A DNA stretch of 64,000 bases, from assembly GCF_019578655.1 (NCBI RefSeq), contig NC_063257.1, forward strand, positions 27,642,362 through 27,706,361, written 5' to 3'. The notes beneath the pieces were generated by a model. The model ran no database searches. It had not been told where the DNA came from and saw only the letters and a list, made by a program, of their open reading frames with translations. The DNA is from Ricinus communis. Lineage: Eukaryota; Streptophyta; Magnoliopsida; Malpighiales; Euphorbiaceae. The translations under genes and the position numbers were made by a program. This document shows, piece after piece, positions 13,708 through 25,039 of the stretch (within the stretch, counting starts at the first letter, position 1; every line of letters begins with the position of its first letter).

Positions 13708-14860
13708 ATGAGTTTTACTTTCGACGGCTCCTCCAGGACCCGGCCGTGGCACGGAAGGCGGAGTAGGCCTCGGCGTGACCGGATCAGGCGAGGCTCAAGA
13801 GGTACTTGGTGCTGGTGGAATTCCATTGGAGGCTTTTGTGTCCAGTATGGCTGGGATGCAGAGGGCCTTAGAGCAGTTGCTAGCTTTCCAGAAGCAGCAG
13901 GCTGCCCAGGGTGCAGGAAGCCGTGCTAGTGAGTTCGGTATCAGGAATCCGGATGATGTCCCTATGTCTGAGTATACCAAGTTAAGACCTGTGGAGTTTG
14001 ATGGGACAGCTGGAGACCCTCTAGACTTTTTGGATGAGGTTGAAAAGAGGGCGTCTGATTTGCATTGTTCTGCCAGGAGGATCATTGAGATGGCCGAATT
14101 TTCCTTGAAGGGAATAGCATCTCAGTGGTTCAGAGATTATATCCGCCCCTTTCTGGATGGGTTGTCGTAGAGACAATTCAGAGACAGATTCGAAGAGTAT
14201 TTCATCTCTTTTAGTTTAAGGCAGGAGTGCAGAGAGAGGTTTGAATGGTTAGTTAAGGGAGATCTATCTGTGGCTGAATACACCAGACAATTTATTCAAC
14301 TGAGTAGGTATGCACCCTATGCTGTGGGGACCGAGGAGTAGAAGAACAGCAAGTACATTTCAGGGCTCGGTCCAAAGTTTGTTTCTTTGGTTCAGTCTAG
14401 GAGGGGCACCTTCCTAGAAGTGACTGACTTGGCGAGGCAGATGGGGATGACACTGCAAGGGCTTGGTCAGGGGACTAACGATAGTAGGAAGAAGAAGACC
14501 AGGGTTAAGGGTCAGTCTAGTGCGCAGCCTGTCATGTCGTATTACGGCAGTGAAGGCTACTCTAGGGGTACCGACCAGCAGGTCGGGCAGAGAAGTCACC
14601 ATATCCACAAAAAGGGTAGGCATAATCGAAGGAGTAGCCAAGGATTCAGACCTGGTCAGGGACTTGGTGGTAGTGGGCGAGTTCGACTTCTGGCTCTACA
14701 GTTCTAGGGCGGTGCTTGTCAGATGTGCGGCAGGTCACATCAGGGACCGTGCCTAACATCAAGTGGAGCCTGTTTTAGGTGTAGTGAGATGGGACATATG
14801 GCTCGAGAGTGTCCTCACTACTTCAACCGACTAGCTTTTCCATAAGGCTCGTCCGCCAGT
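13708..14860 (+). pseudogene. gag: gag (capsid and nucleocapsid) of element A, broken
   Basis: The capsid part is readable in one frame from about 13775. It includes YTKLRPVEFDGTAGDP and the GIASQWFRDYI segment (14111-14143), typical of the plant chromovirus retrotransposon gag domain. A nucleocapsid zinc knuckle, CX2CX4HX4C (CFRCSEMGHMAREC), sits at 14771-14812 in the same frame. In-frame stops occur at 14168-14170, 14339-14341 and 14705-14707. The likely original start is the ATG at 13708, but it is in another frame from the capsid, so there is probably a frameshift near 13712-13775; the GTG at 13775 only opens the longest remaining frame. Gag would form the cytoplasmic virus-like particle. 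Confidence 0.88.
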
Positions 14861-15028
14861 GCAACTCGACCAGCTTTTTCCGTAGCTCCGGGATATTTCC
14901 AGGGTGGATCTCAGTTTATCGGCCAGCAGGGCCATAGTTTTGGAGGTAGGTCTTCAGGAGGCCGATTTGAGGGCAGGGTACAAGGTCAAGCTTTAGGGTC
15001 TCAACAGTCAGGCCAGCGGCAAGCGAGA

Positions 15029-15508
15029 GTGTTCACCCTCACTCCTCAGGATGCACGAGCCTCAAATGCTGTGGTGTCAGGTACTATTCCTATTTGTTAT
15101 TCTGAAGCTAGAGTTTTGTTAGACCCTGGGGCTACCCATTCTTTCGTGTCTCCTAGTTTTGCCTTAAGGTTGGATGTCCAGCCCATTAGGCTTCTATTTT
15201 TTATGTCGGTCACTACGCCGTTAAGTGAGGCCTTAGAGACCAATATTGTGTTTCCATCGTGTCCGGTGTCAGTTAAGGGTCGAAATTTGGTTGCTGATCT
15301 AATTCTCTTAAATGTAATGGACTTTGATGTGATTTTGGGAATGGATTGGTTAGCTATGCATTTTGCCATATTGGATTGTTGGGAGAAACAAGTGACTTTT
15401 CGAATTCCTGGGGACTCAGAGTTATATTTTAAAGGTGAGCAGATACCTTCTCCCTTGAACCTCGAGTCGGCGATTGCAGCTAGGCGGATGCTTCACCTCG
15501 GATGCTAG
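15029..15508 (+). pseudogene. Aspartic protease domain of element A
   Basis: 160 codons in the same frame as gag. It contains RVLLDPGATHSFVSP, with the catalytic Asp at residue 32 of this segment (D-P-G-A-T-H-S-F, a common plant gypsy variant of D-S/T-G). DVILGMDWL follows near residues 103-111, a conserved core motif of the retropepsin-like domain. The protease would cleave the Gag-Pol polyprotein. A stop at 15506-15508 separates it from the reverse transcriptase, which continues in the same frame 12 bases later, so gag, protease and RT were once one polyprotein. Confidence 0.88.
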
Positions 15509-15520
15509 GGATATTTAGCT

Positions 15521-17118
15521 TTGGTGAGGGATATCTCCGTGGGAAAAGGTTGCGTCAAAGACGTTATGGTGGTTTGCGAGTTCCCTGATGTGTTTCCAAA
15601 AGAATTACCGGGATTGCCGCCTAATAGAGAGATAGAATTTTGCATCAACGTGGTACCGGGTACAACACCTATTTCTTTACCACCCTATCGAATGGCACCA
15701 GCCGAATTAAGAGAGCTAAAGGAGCAGTTGCAGAACCTCCTACATAAGGGTTTCATTAGACCTAGTACGTCTCCTTGGGGTGCTCCTATTTTGTTCGTGA
15801 AGAAGAAGGATGGTACCTTGCGTCTCTACATCGATTACCGGCAACTGAATAAGGCAACGATTCATAATCGGTATCCGCTTCCTCACATCGATGACCTATT
15901 CGATCAGCTTCAGGGAGCTGTGTATTTTTCCAAGATTGATTTGCGATCGGGGTATCACCAGTTAAGGATCCGTGATGAAGACGTGCCAAAGACAGCGTTT
16001 AGGACGCGTTATGGGCATTATGAGTTTCTAGTGATGTCGTTTGGGCTCACTAATGCCCTACAGCTTTCATGGATCTGATGAATCGAGTGTTCAAGCAATT
16101 TCTAGATCGTTTTGTCATCGTATTCATTAATGATATCTTGGTTTACTCTAGAAGTGAAGAGGAGCACGCGTGGCACTTGAGGATAGTACTTCAGACGTTG
16201 AAAGAGCATCAGTTGTACGCTAAGTTCTCCAAGTGCGAGTTTTGGTTGGAAAGCCTTGCTTTTCTGGGGCACGTAGTGTCTAGAGAGGGTACTCGGGTGG
16301 ACCTCAAGAAAGTGGAGGCAGTAACTGATTGGCAGAGGCCGACCTCAGTGACTGAAGTGCATAGCTTTCTAGGGTTGGCAGGCTACTACCGTCAATTTGT
16401 GCAAGACTTTTCGAGGATAGCAGCACCTTTGGCTAAGCTGACTCAGAAGAATGTCAGGTTTCAGTGGACTGACGCGTGTGAGAGAAGCTTTCAGAAGATG
16501 AAAGACTGTTTGACTTCAGCTCCGGTGTTGACTTTACCCTCTGGGACTGGTGGATTCACGGTGTATTGCGACGCTTCTAGAGTGGGTTTGGGTTGTGTCC
16601 TGATGCAAAATGGAAAGGTAATAGCTTATGCGTCCAGGCAATTGAAGAAGCATGAACAAAATTACCCGACCCATGATTTGGAGATGGCAGCAGTAATTTT
16701 TGCATTGAAGATTTGGAGGCACTATCTCTATGGAGAGACATGCGAGATTTATACGGTTCATAAAAGCTTAAAGTATATTTTCCAACAGAAGGAATTGAAT
16801 CTGAGGCAGAGAAGATGGTTAGAACTCCTGAAGGACTATGATTGTAATATTCTCTACCACCCGGGTAAAGCGAATGTTGTGGCAGATGCTTTGAGCAGGA
16901 AGTCTGTAGGTAGTCTTGCTTATGTCAGTGTAGAGAAGAGACCGTTGGTTAAAGAGTTGCATGAACTGTATGACCAAGGGTTACAGGTGGAGATATTAGA
17001 ATCAGGTGCATTGTTAGCACATTTCAGGATTAGGTCTGTGCTTGTTGACAGAATTAGGATGGCTAAGAATCGGGACCCGCAGTTGCAGAAAATCTTGGAA
17101 GATGTGCAGCAGGGTTGA
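15521..17118 (+). pseudogene. pol: Reverse transcriptase and RNase H of element A, frameshifted and catalytically damaged
   Basis: The first part (15521 to about 16057) carries the RT landmarks [34 protein letters not shown] and [13 protein letters not shown], the last holding the first catalytic Asp. A one-base loss near 16057 moves the reading frame, and the domain continues from about 16058 to 17118. The active-site motif that normally reads F-I-D-D is F-I-N-D (Asn codon at 16129-16131), so a catalytic Asp is lost. The connection region ([11 protein letters not shown]) follows. RNase H starts with FTVYCDAS, has [11 protein letters not shown], then a Val (16756-16758) where the family has the catalytic Asp in Y-T-D-H-K-S-L, and ends with VADALSRK. 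This enzyme would copy element RNA into DNA; both active sites are altered here. Confidence 0.93.
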
Positions 17119-17932
17119 GCTAATAACTTTATTATAAATGATGATGGCACCCTCATGATGGGCTCTAGGCTGTGTGTTCCCGATGTGGATAATCTCAGGA
17201 AGGAGATTTTAGAAGAAGCTCCTTGACTTCACAGTGCATTCGGAGCTCTACAGATGTACCATGATTTGAAAGAAAATTATTGGTGGAATGGGATGAAGAG
17301 GATGTGAGAGTTTGTCTCAAATGTCCGGCGTGTCGGCAGTTAAGTTAGACATCAAAAGCGTCAGGTTATTACAGTCACTTCCTATACCAGAGTGGAAATG
17401 GGAGAGGATTACTATGGATTTTGTATCAAGTTTACCCAAGACTTCTGTTGGTTATGACTCCATCTGGGTAATTGTGGATCGATTGACTAAGTCAGCGCAT
17501 TTTCTCCCGGTAAAGACTACCTATTATATGGCTAAGTATGCAAGAGTGTATCTGGAAAGGATTGTCAGTCTTCACGGCGTCCCAGTTTCCATAGTGTCTG
17601 ACAGAGGGCTGCAATTTACTTCAAGATTTTGGAAAAAGCTACAAGAAGAACTTGGTACCACGCTGGACTTCAGTACGGCCTTCCATCCTCAGACGGACAG
17701 ACAGTCAGAAAGGTCTATTCAGACTTTAGAGGATATACTTCGGATGTGCGTGATAGATTTTGGTGGTCAATGGGATTGGTATCTACCGTTGGTCGAATTC
17801 GCGTATAATAATAGCTATCATACAAGCATCGAGATGGCACCTTACGAGGCATTGTACGGTCGGAAGTGTAGATCTCTCGTGTGTTGGGAAGAGGTTGGCG
17901 AGCGGAAGTTAGTAGGACCAGAGTTGGTTTAG
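17119..17932 (+). pseudogene. Integrase zinc-binding and catalytic domains of element A, broken
   Basis: The N-terminal zinc-binding region (about 17119-17345) has stops (TGA at about 17224 and 17307), and its second Cys pair lies in a shifted frame near 17327. The catalytic core is then open from 17312 to 17932. The D-D-E triad is visible: Asp36 in ITMDFVSSLP, Asp97 in SIVSDRGLQF, and Glu133 in HPQTDRQSERS, counted from 17312. The second and third residues are 35 apart as expected for DD35E. NSYHTSIEMAPYEALYGRKC is the conserved end of the core. A TAG at 17930 closes it, and more stops lie between 17933 and 18022. Several of these fit C-to-T changes at CGA or CAG codons, the usual decay of methylated DNA. 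Confidence 0.92.
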
Positions 17933-18022
17933 ATCACTTCAGAAAAGATTTCAGTTATTCGCGAGTGACTGAAGACAGCTTTCAGTAGGTAGAAAAGTTA
18001 TGCGGATCCAAAGCAGAAGCAC

Positions 18023-18427
18023 GTGGAATTCAGTGTCGGGGAATATGTGTTCTTGAAGGTGTCTCCTATGCATGGTGTGATGCGGTTTGGCAGGAAGGGC
18101 AAATTAGCGCCTCGTTATGTGGGACCCTTTGAGATTATTGACAGAATTGGAGATGTGGCATACAAGATGAACTTAGCGTCGAATTTCTCGCGCGTGCATC
18201 CGGTATTCCATATATCGATATTAAGGAAGTATATTTCAGACCCTTCGCATGTGTTACAACCACAACATGTGGAAGTAGGTGAAGATCTGACTTACGAGGA
18301 GCAGCCAGTCAGGATCGTGGATGCTCAAGTTCGCTAGCTGCGCTCTAAAATTATTCCGATGGTTAAGGTTTTGTGGCGGAATCATTTTTCTGAAGAGTGT
18401 ACCTGGGAAACCGAGTAGGAAATGAGA
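18023..18427 (+). pseudogene. Integrase C-terminus: GPY/F motif and chromodomain, truncated
   Basis: GKLAPRYVGPFEII is the GPY/F-type module. FSRVHPVFHISILRKYI and YEEQPVRIVDAQVR lead into the chromodomain, which continues past a TAG at 18335-18337 as KVLWRNHFSEECTWETE, then a second stop and two or three codons. The sequence stops at 18427 just where the chromodomain's final helix would finish. In chromoviruses this domain is thought to steer integration to heterochromatin, which agrees with the satellite surroundings. Confidence 0.9.
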
Positions 18428-20732
18428 TGTAACACCCCCATCACATACTAACCAATAAACATTAGCCAGGAAGCATACAAGCGTCGTAGAATATATACTA
18501 CAGGTAGATAGGTCAATATGTAGGTTGTTAAGAATCCAGACACAAGGTTATTAATATATAAACATATGATTATACTTAAACATCATTTAACAAGTATTAC
18601 AAACATCTTCTTATGCCTTATAAGGCATACTTCCATATATATCACATAACTGCATACAAAAATGCATCGGGAGGAGACTTCTGGCCCAACGGCCAGGCTG
18701 CTAAAAGCTAGACTTCGCATACAACCAACGGATGCACTACTATTTACAAACCCCGAAAGAAAAATTTTGGAGAGGGGTGAGCCTCCATTTCGGTAAATAA
18801 ATAATCAACATAATCTATATCACATACACTTAATACAATTTCCACCCAATCACATAACTTTCCATGATATTCATAGTTTAGGTATAAAGTCATACCATTC
18901 TACTCAATTCATTACAACCATCATAGAAGAAATACAATTCAACAATTATGGTTAGTTCTCACGGCTTGTGGATCCCCTTTAATGTGCTGCTCCGCCTCAT
19001 CCTCACATATCACACACGTAAGGCCGCTCCGCCTCATCTCACATTATACACTTTTATAGCCTCTCTAGGCTTTAGCCTCCCAAGGCTTTATATATATATC
19101 TTTTTTTTTTCATAGGGGAATCCACCATTCACATGCACATATGCACTTAACATCACAATTCAATCATTTCACTTATATCATATTTCAGCAATAACAATTG
19201 TTCCACTCAACACCAATCATTTCCATCTCGGTCATTCAAACATAAGCAATATTAAGCAAACGCAACCATTTGCGAACATTTGATTAAATATATGAACATA
19301 GCAAATATTAACTATTTACTTACTCAAAATATACTTATTCCTTTAGCATATAAGAACCTCCTTTCTCCACAACTTCCTTTCCAGGGCCTTTGAGTACTGT
19401 CAACACATTCATCAATTCACATTTCATGCATATTACAAATATTCATGTAAATGCGAGTTCTAATGCATTACAAGATCATCCCCTCTCTAATTCATAGGTC
19501 TAACTCTTCCTCTAAGACTCTCAATTACTGTTTTAATATCCTATAAACATTTCCCATCTAGTTAAATACCAATCTAACTCAAATTAACATCAATAAATTG
19601 CATAAAACTAATCTCCAACATTTCTGTTTTCTAGACAGAATTTAGTACCAAGGTATATTTATTGCTGGGCAAAATTGGCTTAATACAAAAATCTCATATT
19701 AAATTGACATATCCATTTATGCGTCTAGTTTCATCTCCAAGAAGAATTACTCAATTCCGACTTCTATAGATTTAATTATTTTCAAATTACTGAGCAAGGG
19801 TCATACAGCTAGTTGTACCCGAGCAGCAATCTATTTGCTCAATTTAAGCAACCAAAACGGCAAAAATAGCAAAATCACAAAACTACAAAGTTATAGAGGA
19901 CTCTTTAAACTTTCCATAGACACCAATTAAGCTTAATTTGGACTTATATAACCCATGTTATGCCTAAAATACAGAATATCAAGGTTGCTGGAATTTTGAC
20001 AGTTTTCTATCTTAACATACTTAAACTTAAATCAAGCTTAATCTTTATGCAATCATTCAATACTCTACTAATTCATGATAATCAGACCTTTAATTAATCA
20101 ATGAGACCATCAAATGAAGTTTTTCCAATTTGTAATCAAGAACCCTAATGACAAATTAATAACACTCAAGTAACAACTTACCAATTTCAGCTTTTGGGTT
20201 GCTAATATGCTTAAATCCTTTAGCTTTAGCTTGGCTCCTTCAATAGTTGGCAAAATCCTATCTTAATCTTAAGTTTTTCTAGGTATTCCACTCCTCTCTC
20301 TTATTCCAAATTTTGTGTTTTTGGCCATGAACGAATTTTAGAGAAATGAAGAGGTAAAATGAGCTTACTCACGGTTCCAATTTCCAATATTCCTCTCTTA
20401 ATGCCACCACCTACTAAACTATTTTTATCACCCTAAATTAATTCTTACTAACCATATATAGGTACTAACTTTTAATTGTATCTTTTAAGTCCAATCTATT
20501 TACCCAACCTTCAACTATTGGTTCAATTAAGTCTTAAGGCTTAATACACATAACCCAAGTACTTAATCAACTTATCTAAATTAATAATCTAATATCATGC
20601 TTCTTATTCTCTACTTATAATTAATATATATATGTTCTCATAAAATAAAAATATCATTGATATACCATCATATGCCCAATGATTAAATGTAAATGCACAT
20701 AACATGGATGATGAGAAAATGCAGGCGTTACA
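18428..20732 (-). repeat. 3' LTR of element B (second chromovirus)
   Basis: Read on the minus strand it begins TGTAACGCC at 20732 and ends GGTGTTACA at 18428, giving TG...CA ends and 2305 bp. It directly follows a purine tract (20733-20747) and a pol end on the same strand, so it is the 3' LTR. It does not resemble the LTR of element A. The plus-strand sequence is AT-rich and contains a direct repeat of CCGCCTCATC-type sequence near 18987 and 19030, plus a short TA/T run near 19089-19110. There is no open frame of note in these 2.3 kb. The five bases to the left in element A are TGAGA (18423-18427); the matching copy should lie beyond the missing 5' end of B. Confidence 0.88.
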
Positions 20733-20747
20733 ACTCTCCCTTCCTTA
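20733..20747 (-). other. Polypurine tract of element B
   Basis: On the minus strand the bases just before the LTR read AAGGAAGGGAGAG, a purine run of the kind that primes plus-strand DNA synthesis in LTR retrotransposons. Upstream of it on the same strand lies GGGACGAAATTTC, a sequence commonly seen between pol and the tract in plant chromoviruses. Confidence 0.82.
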
Positions 20748-20784
20748 AGAAATTTCGTCCCGAAATTTTAACAACTCACCAACA

Positions 20785-21662
20785 TTACAATGGAATAGAT
20801 GCGGATACTTCCGGTCTCATATGCTCTTCTACTTCCCAAGTTGCTTCTCTTGGTGAATGATGACTCCACTTAATTTTGACCATAGGAATGTCTTTATTTC
20901 TCAATTTCTTAACCCTTCGATCAAGAATTTCTATCGGTTCTTCCACATATGTCAACTTTTCCTGTGATTTCTATCTCCGGCTCCTGGAATGATATGACTA
21001 GGATCCGATCTATATCGCCTCAACATAGAAACGTGAAAACATCATGAATAGAAGACAACTCTGTAGGTAATGCTAACCTATAAGCCAATGGTCCAACTCT
21101 TTCAATAATTTCATAAGGTCCTACATACCTCGGACTCAATTTCCCTTGTTTACCAAACCTTAATATTCCTTTCCATGGTGATACCGCAAGAAAACTTTAT
21201 CACCCACAATATATTCCATTTCCCTTCGATGCAAATCAGCATAACTCTTTTATACATCTGTGCTACTTTCAAATTCTTTTAACTATCTCTATTTTATCCA
21301 CTGTTTCTTGTACCAATTCGGACCTTCAAGTCATCTTAAACCTTCAACATCCCGTGGACTTCTACATTTCCTCCCATACAAAGCTTCATAAGGAGCCATA
21401 CCGATACTAGAATGAAAACTGTTATCGCAAATTCCATCTGTGGTATGTAATCATCCCGGTTACCCTTGAACTCAAGTGTGCAAGCCCTCATCATATCTTC
21501 TAATGTCCGAATAGTTCTTTCCGATTGCCCATCCTGTTTGAGGATGAAAAGTTTGTCTTGAAATGAAGCTTAGTACCATATGCTTTCTGCAAACTCTCCC
21601 AGAAACGAGAAGTAAATCTAGGATCCCTATCTGATACAATAGATATAGGCACACCATGCAAT
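20785..21662 (-). pseudogene. Element B pol 3' end: integrase core to chromodomain, truncated
   Basis: Reading from 21662 down: [19 protein letters not shown] (second catalytic Asp region of integrase, near 21601-21655), FHPQT (near 21530-21550), NSFHSSIGMAPYEALYGRKC (near 21364-21425), [14 protein letters not shown] (near 21110-21160), and a chromodomain with YVEEPIEILDRRVKKLRNKD and ATWEVEEHMRP. It ends with a TAA at 20785-20787. Several frame changes are needed to follow the protein, for example around the third catalytic residue near 21530. Everything upstream of mid-integrase is missing, and satellite begins at about 21662. It is a different copy and subfamily from element A, as the chromodomain and LTR differ. 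Confidence 0.88.
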
Positions 21663-21960
21663 CTAAAATTTATAAATATCCCCTCTTATGCGGTGGTTTT
21701 CTCATATTTAAAAATTTACCTCTTCTACGATGTTGTTTTCTTAGACTTGCAATTATACTACTTTTACGGAGTTATTTTCTCAGATTCATAAATATACACG
21801 TTTTACGGTGTTATTTTCGTATACTGATAAATATACCATTTTGACGAGATTTTTTTTATATTGACAAAAATACCACTTTTACGGGGTTGTTTTTTCATAT
21901 TATAAAATTAACCCATTTAAAGGGTTGTTTTCTCATATTCACAAAAATACCAAAACTACG

Positions 21961-22740
21961 GAGTGATTTTCTCTAATTGATAATAAATCCCCATATTACG
22001 TGGTTTTCTCCTAATATTTATAAATATACCCCTTCTACGATGCTGTTTTCTCATATTAAAAAATTTACCTATTCTACGAGGCTGTTTTCTTATACTCGCA
22101 ATTACACTACTTTTACGAAGTTGTTTTCTCATATTTATAAATATACATGTTTTACGGGATTATATTCTTATATTGATAAATATACCACTTTTTACGAGGT
22201 CGTCTTCTCATATTAAATTATTAGCACTATTATGGGGTTATTTTCTCAAATTCATAAATATACACGTTTTACGGGGTTGTTTCCTCATATTATAAAATTA
22301 ACCCATTTAAGGGGTTATTTTCTCATATTCACAAAAATACCAAAACTACAGAGTGATTTTCTCTAATTGATAATAAATCCCCATATTAAGTGGTTTTCTT
22401 CTAATATTTATAAATATACCCCTTCTACGAGGCTGTTTTCTCATATTAAAAAATTTACTTGTTCTACGAGGCTGTTTTCTTATACTCGCAATTACACTAC
22501 TTTTACGGAGTTGTTTTCTCATATTCATAAATATACACGTTTTACGGGATTATTTTCTTATATTGATAAATATACCACTTTTTACGGGGTCGTTTTCTCA
22601 TATTAAATTATTAGCACTATTATGGGTTCATTTTCTCAAATTTATAAATATACACGTTTTATGGGATTATTTTTTTATATTGATAAATATACCATTTTTA
22701 GGGGATTGTTTTCTTATATTATAAAATTAACCCATTTAAG
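21961..22740 (+). repeat. Tandem pair of 390-bp (10-monomer) repeats
   Basis: The segment beginning GAGTGATTTTCTCTAATTGA at 21961 starts again at 22351, an offset of exactly 390 bases or ten 39-bp equivalents. Both copies carry the unusual TGATAATAAATCCCC variant of the c-type monomer. A more diverged relative of this variant occurs near 28340. Confidence 0.8.
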
Positions 22741-24604
22741 GGGTTGTTTTCACATACTAACAAATATACCAAAATTACGGGGTTATTTTCTCCGGTTGAT
22801 AAATATTCCGTATTATGGGGTTGTTTTCTCATATTAAGAAATTTACCCCTACTACGAAGTTGTATTATTAGACTAGCAATTACACTACTTTTACGGGGTT
22901 GTTTTCTCATATTCATAAATATACACGTTTTACAGGGTTATTTTCTTATATTGATAAATATACCATTTTTTATGGGGTCGTTTTCTCATATTAAATTATT
23001 AACACTATTATGGGGTTATTTTCTCAAATTCATAAATATACACGTTTTACGGGGTTGTTTTCTCATAAGGGGTTGTTCTCTGATACTCACATTTATACCA
23101 AAATTACGAGGTTATTTTCTCCGATTAATAAATATCACTATATTACGGGGTTGTTTTCTAATATTTATAAATATACCCCTCTTACGGGGTTGTTTTCTCA
23201 TATTAGAAAACTTACCCCTTATACGAGGTTATTTTTTCATATTTAAAAATTTACCCGTTCTAAGAGGATGTTTTCTTGGACTTGCAATTACACTATTTTT
23301 ACAGGGCTATTTTCTCATATTCATAAATACACACGTTTTACGAGATTATTTTCTTATATTGACAAATTATTAGCACTATTATGGGGTTGTTTTCTAATAT
23401 GAAATTATTAGCACTATTATGGGGTTGTTTTCACAAATTCATAAATATACATGTTTTATGGGGTTATTTTCTAATATTGACAAATATACCCCTTTTATGG
23501 GGTTGTTTTCTCATATTATAAAATTAAATCATTTAAGGGGTTGTTTTGTCACAAGCACAAATATATACCAAAATTACGAGGTTATTTTCTCCGATTGATT
23601 AATATCCCCTTATATAGTGTTGTTTTCTAATATTTATAAATATACCAATCTTGCAGGGTTGCTTTCTGATATTAAAAAGTTAACCCCTTCTGCGAGGCTG
23701 TTTTCTAAGACTCGTAATTACACTACTTTTATGCCGTTGCTTTCTCAAATTCATAAATATATACATTTTACGGGGTTATTTTCTTATATTGATAAATATA
23801 CCACTTTTACCGGGTCGTTTTCTTATATTAAATTATTAGCACTATTATGGGGTAGTTTTCTCAAATTCCTAAATATACATGTTTTATGAAGTTGTTTTCT
23901 TATATTGACAAATATACCCCTTTTACGGGATTGTTTTCTTATATTATAAAATTAACCTATTTAAGGGGTTGTTTTGTCATATTAATAAATATACCAAAAT
24001 TACGGGGTTATTTTCTCCGGTTGATTAATATTCTCGTATTATGGGGTTATTTTCTCATATTAAGAAATTTACCACTTCTACAAGGCTGTATTCTCAGACT
24101 TGCAATTACACTAATTTAACAGGATTGTTTTCTCATATTCATAAATATACACGTTTTACGGTGTTATTTTCTTATATTGATAAATATACCACTTTTTACG
24201 GGGTCGTTTTCTCATTTTAAATTATTAGCACTATTATGGGGTTATTTTCTCAAATTTATAAATATACACGTTTTACGATGTTGTTTTCTCATAAGGGGTT
24301 GTTCTCTCATACTCACATATATACCAAAATTACGAGGTTATTTTCTCCGATTAATAAATATCCCCCTATTACAGGGTTGTTTTCTAATATTTATAAATAT
24401 ACCCATCTTACGGGGTTGTTTTCTCATATTAGAAAACTTACCCCTTATACGAGGTTGTTATTTCATATTAAAAAATTTACCCGTTCTAAGAGGATGTTTT
24501 CTTGGACTCACAATTAGACTATTTTTACGGGGTTGTTTTCTCATATTCATAAATACACACGTTTTATGGGATTATTTTCTTATATTGACAAATATACCAC
24601 TTTT

Positions 24605-25028
24605 ACGGGGTTGTTTTCTCATATTATAAAATTAACCCATTTAAGGGGTTGTTTTCTAACACTCACATATATACCAAAATTACGGGGTTATTTTATCTTA
24701 TTGATAAATATCTCCTTCTACAGTGTTGTTTTCTAATATTTATAAATATACCCCTCTTGCAGGGTTGTTTTCTGATATTAAAAAATTAACGCCTTCTACG
24801 AGGCTGTTTTCTCAAACTCGCAATTATACTACTTTTACGCGGTTGTTTTCTCATATTCATAAATCTACACATTTTACGGGGTTATTTTATTATATTGACA
24901 AATATACCACTTTTACGGGGTCGTTTTATCATATTAAATTATTAGCACTATTATGGGGTTGTTTTCTCAAATTCCTAATTATATGTTTTATGAAGTTATT
25001 TGCTTATATTGACAAATATACCCCTTTT
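24605..25028 (+). repeat. Reference higher-order repeat: 11 monomers a-k (424 bp)
   Basis: One complete unit used to define the types by tail sequence: a 24605 (CATATTATAAAATTAACCC), b 24643 (CATACTCACAAATATACC), c 24682 (typical tail CCGATTGATAAATATCCCC), d 24720 (AATATTTATAAATATACCC), e 24759 (CATATTAAAAAATTTACCC), f 24798 (CAGACTCGCAATTACACTAC), g 24837 (CAGATTCATAAATATACACG), h 24876 (TATATTGATAAATATACCAC), i 24915 (CATATTAAATTATTAGCAC), j 24953 (CAAATTCATAAATATACACG), k 24990 (TATATTGACAAATATACCCC); the next a starts at 25029. Tails are typical forms, not always the exact bases here. Types a and i are 38 bp and the others 39, giving 427 bp when no base is lost. Types d, h, i or an extra e are often missing or added in other units. 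Confidence 0.88.
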
Positions 25029-25039
25029 ACAGAATTGTT

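Larger units (their letters stand above)
11526..18427 (+). mobile_element. Ty3/gypsy chromovirus (Tekay-like), element A, 3'-truncated and degenerate
   Basis: In order: 5' LTR (11526-13488), initiator-Met primer site (13493-13504), gag with a zinc knuckle, protease, reverse transcriptase, RNase H, integrase with a D-D-E triad, GPY/F motif and chromodomain. The integrase-chromodomain order and the long LTR fit the Tekay/Del group of chromoviruses; the clade is inferred from motifs, not from a tree. The coding region has at least two frame changes and many in-frame stops, and two catalytic Asp residues are replaced, so the copy is dead. The last few codons of the chromodomain and the 3' LTR are absent. 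The coding sequence ends at 18427, where the LTR of element B begins on the opposite strand. The five bases before the 5' LTR (GTTAT, 11521-11525) would be its target duplication, but the right-hand copy is not in place. Confidence 0.93.

Noticed and set aside
18428..20732. Possible 3' LTR of element A
   Set aside because: It does not match the 5' LTR of A, its TG...CA polarity is reversed, and a polypurine tract and pol end lie on its other side on the minus strand. It belongs to element B.
21472..21657. 61-codon minus-strand open frame
   Set aside because: It is a frame-shifted reading of element B integrase; FHPQT is visible within it, but most of the sequence is out of frame. It is covered by the pol pseudogene entry.
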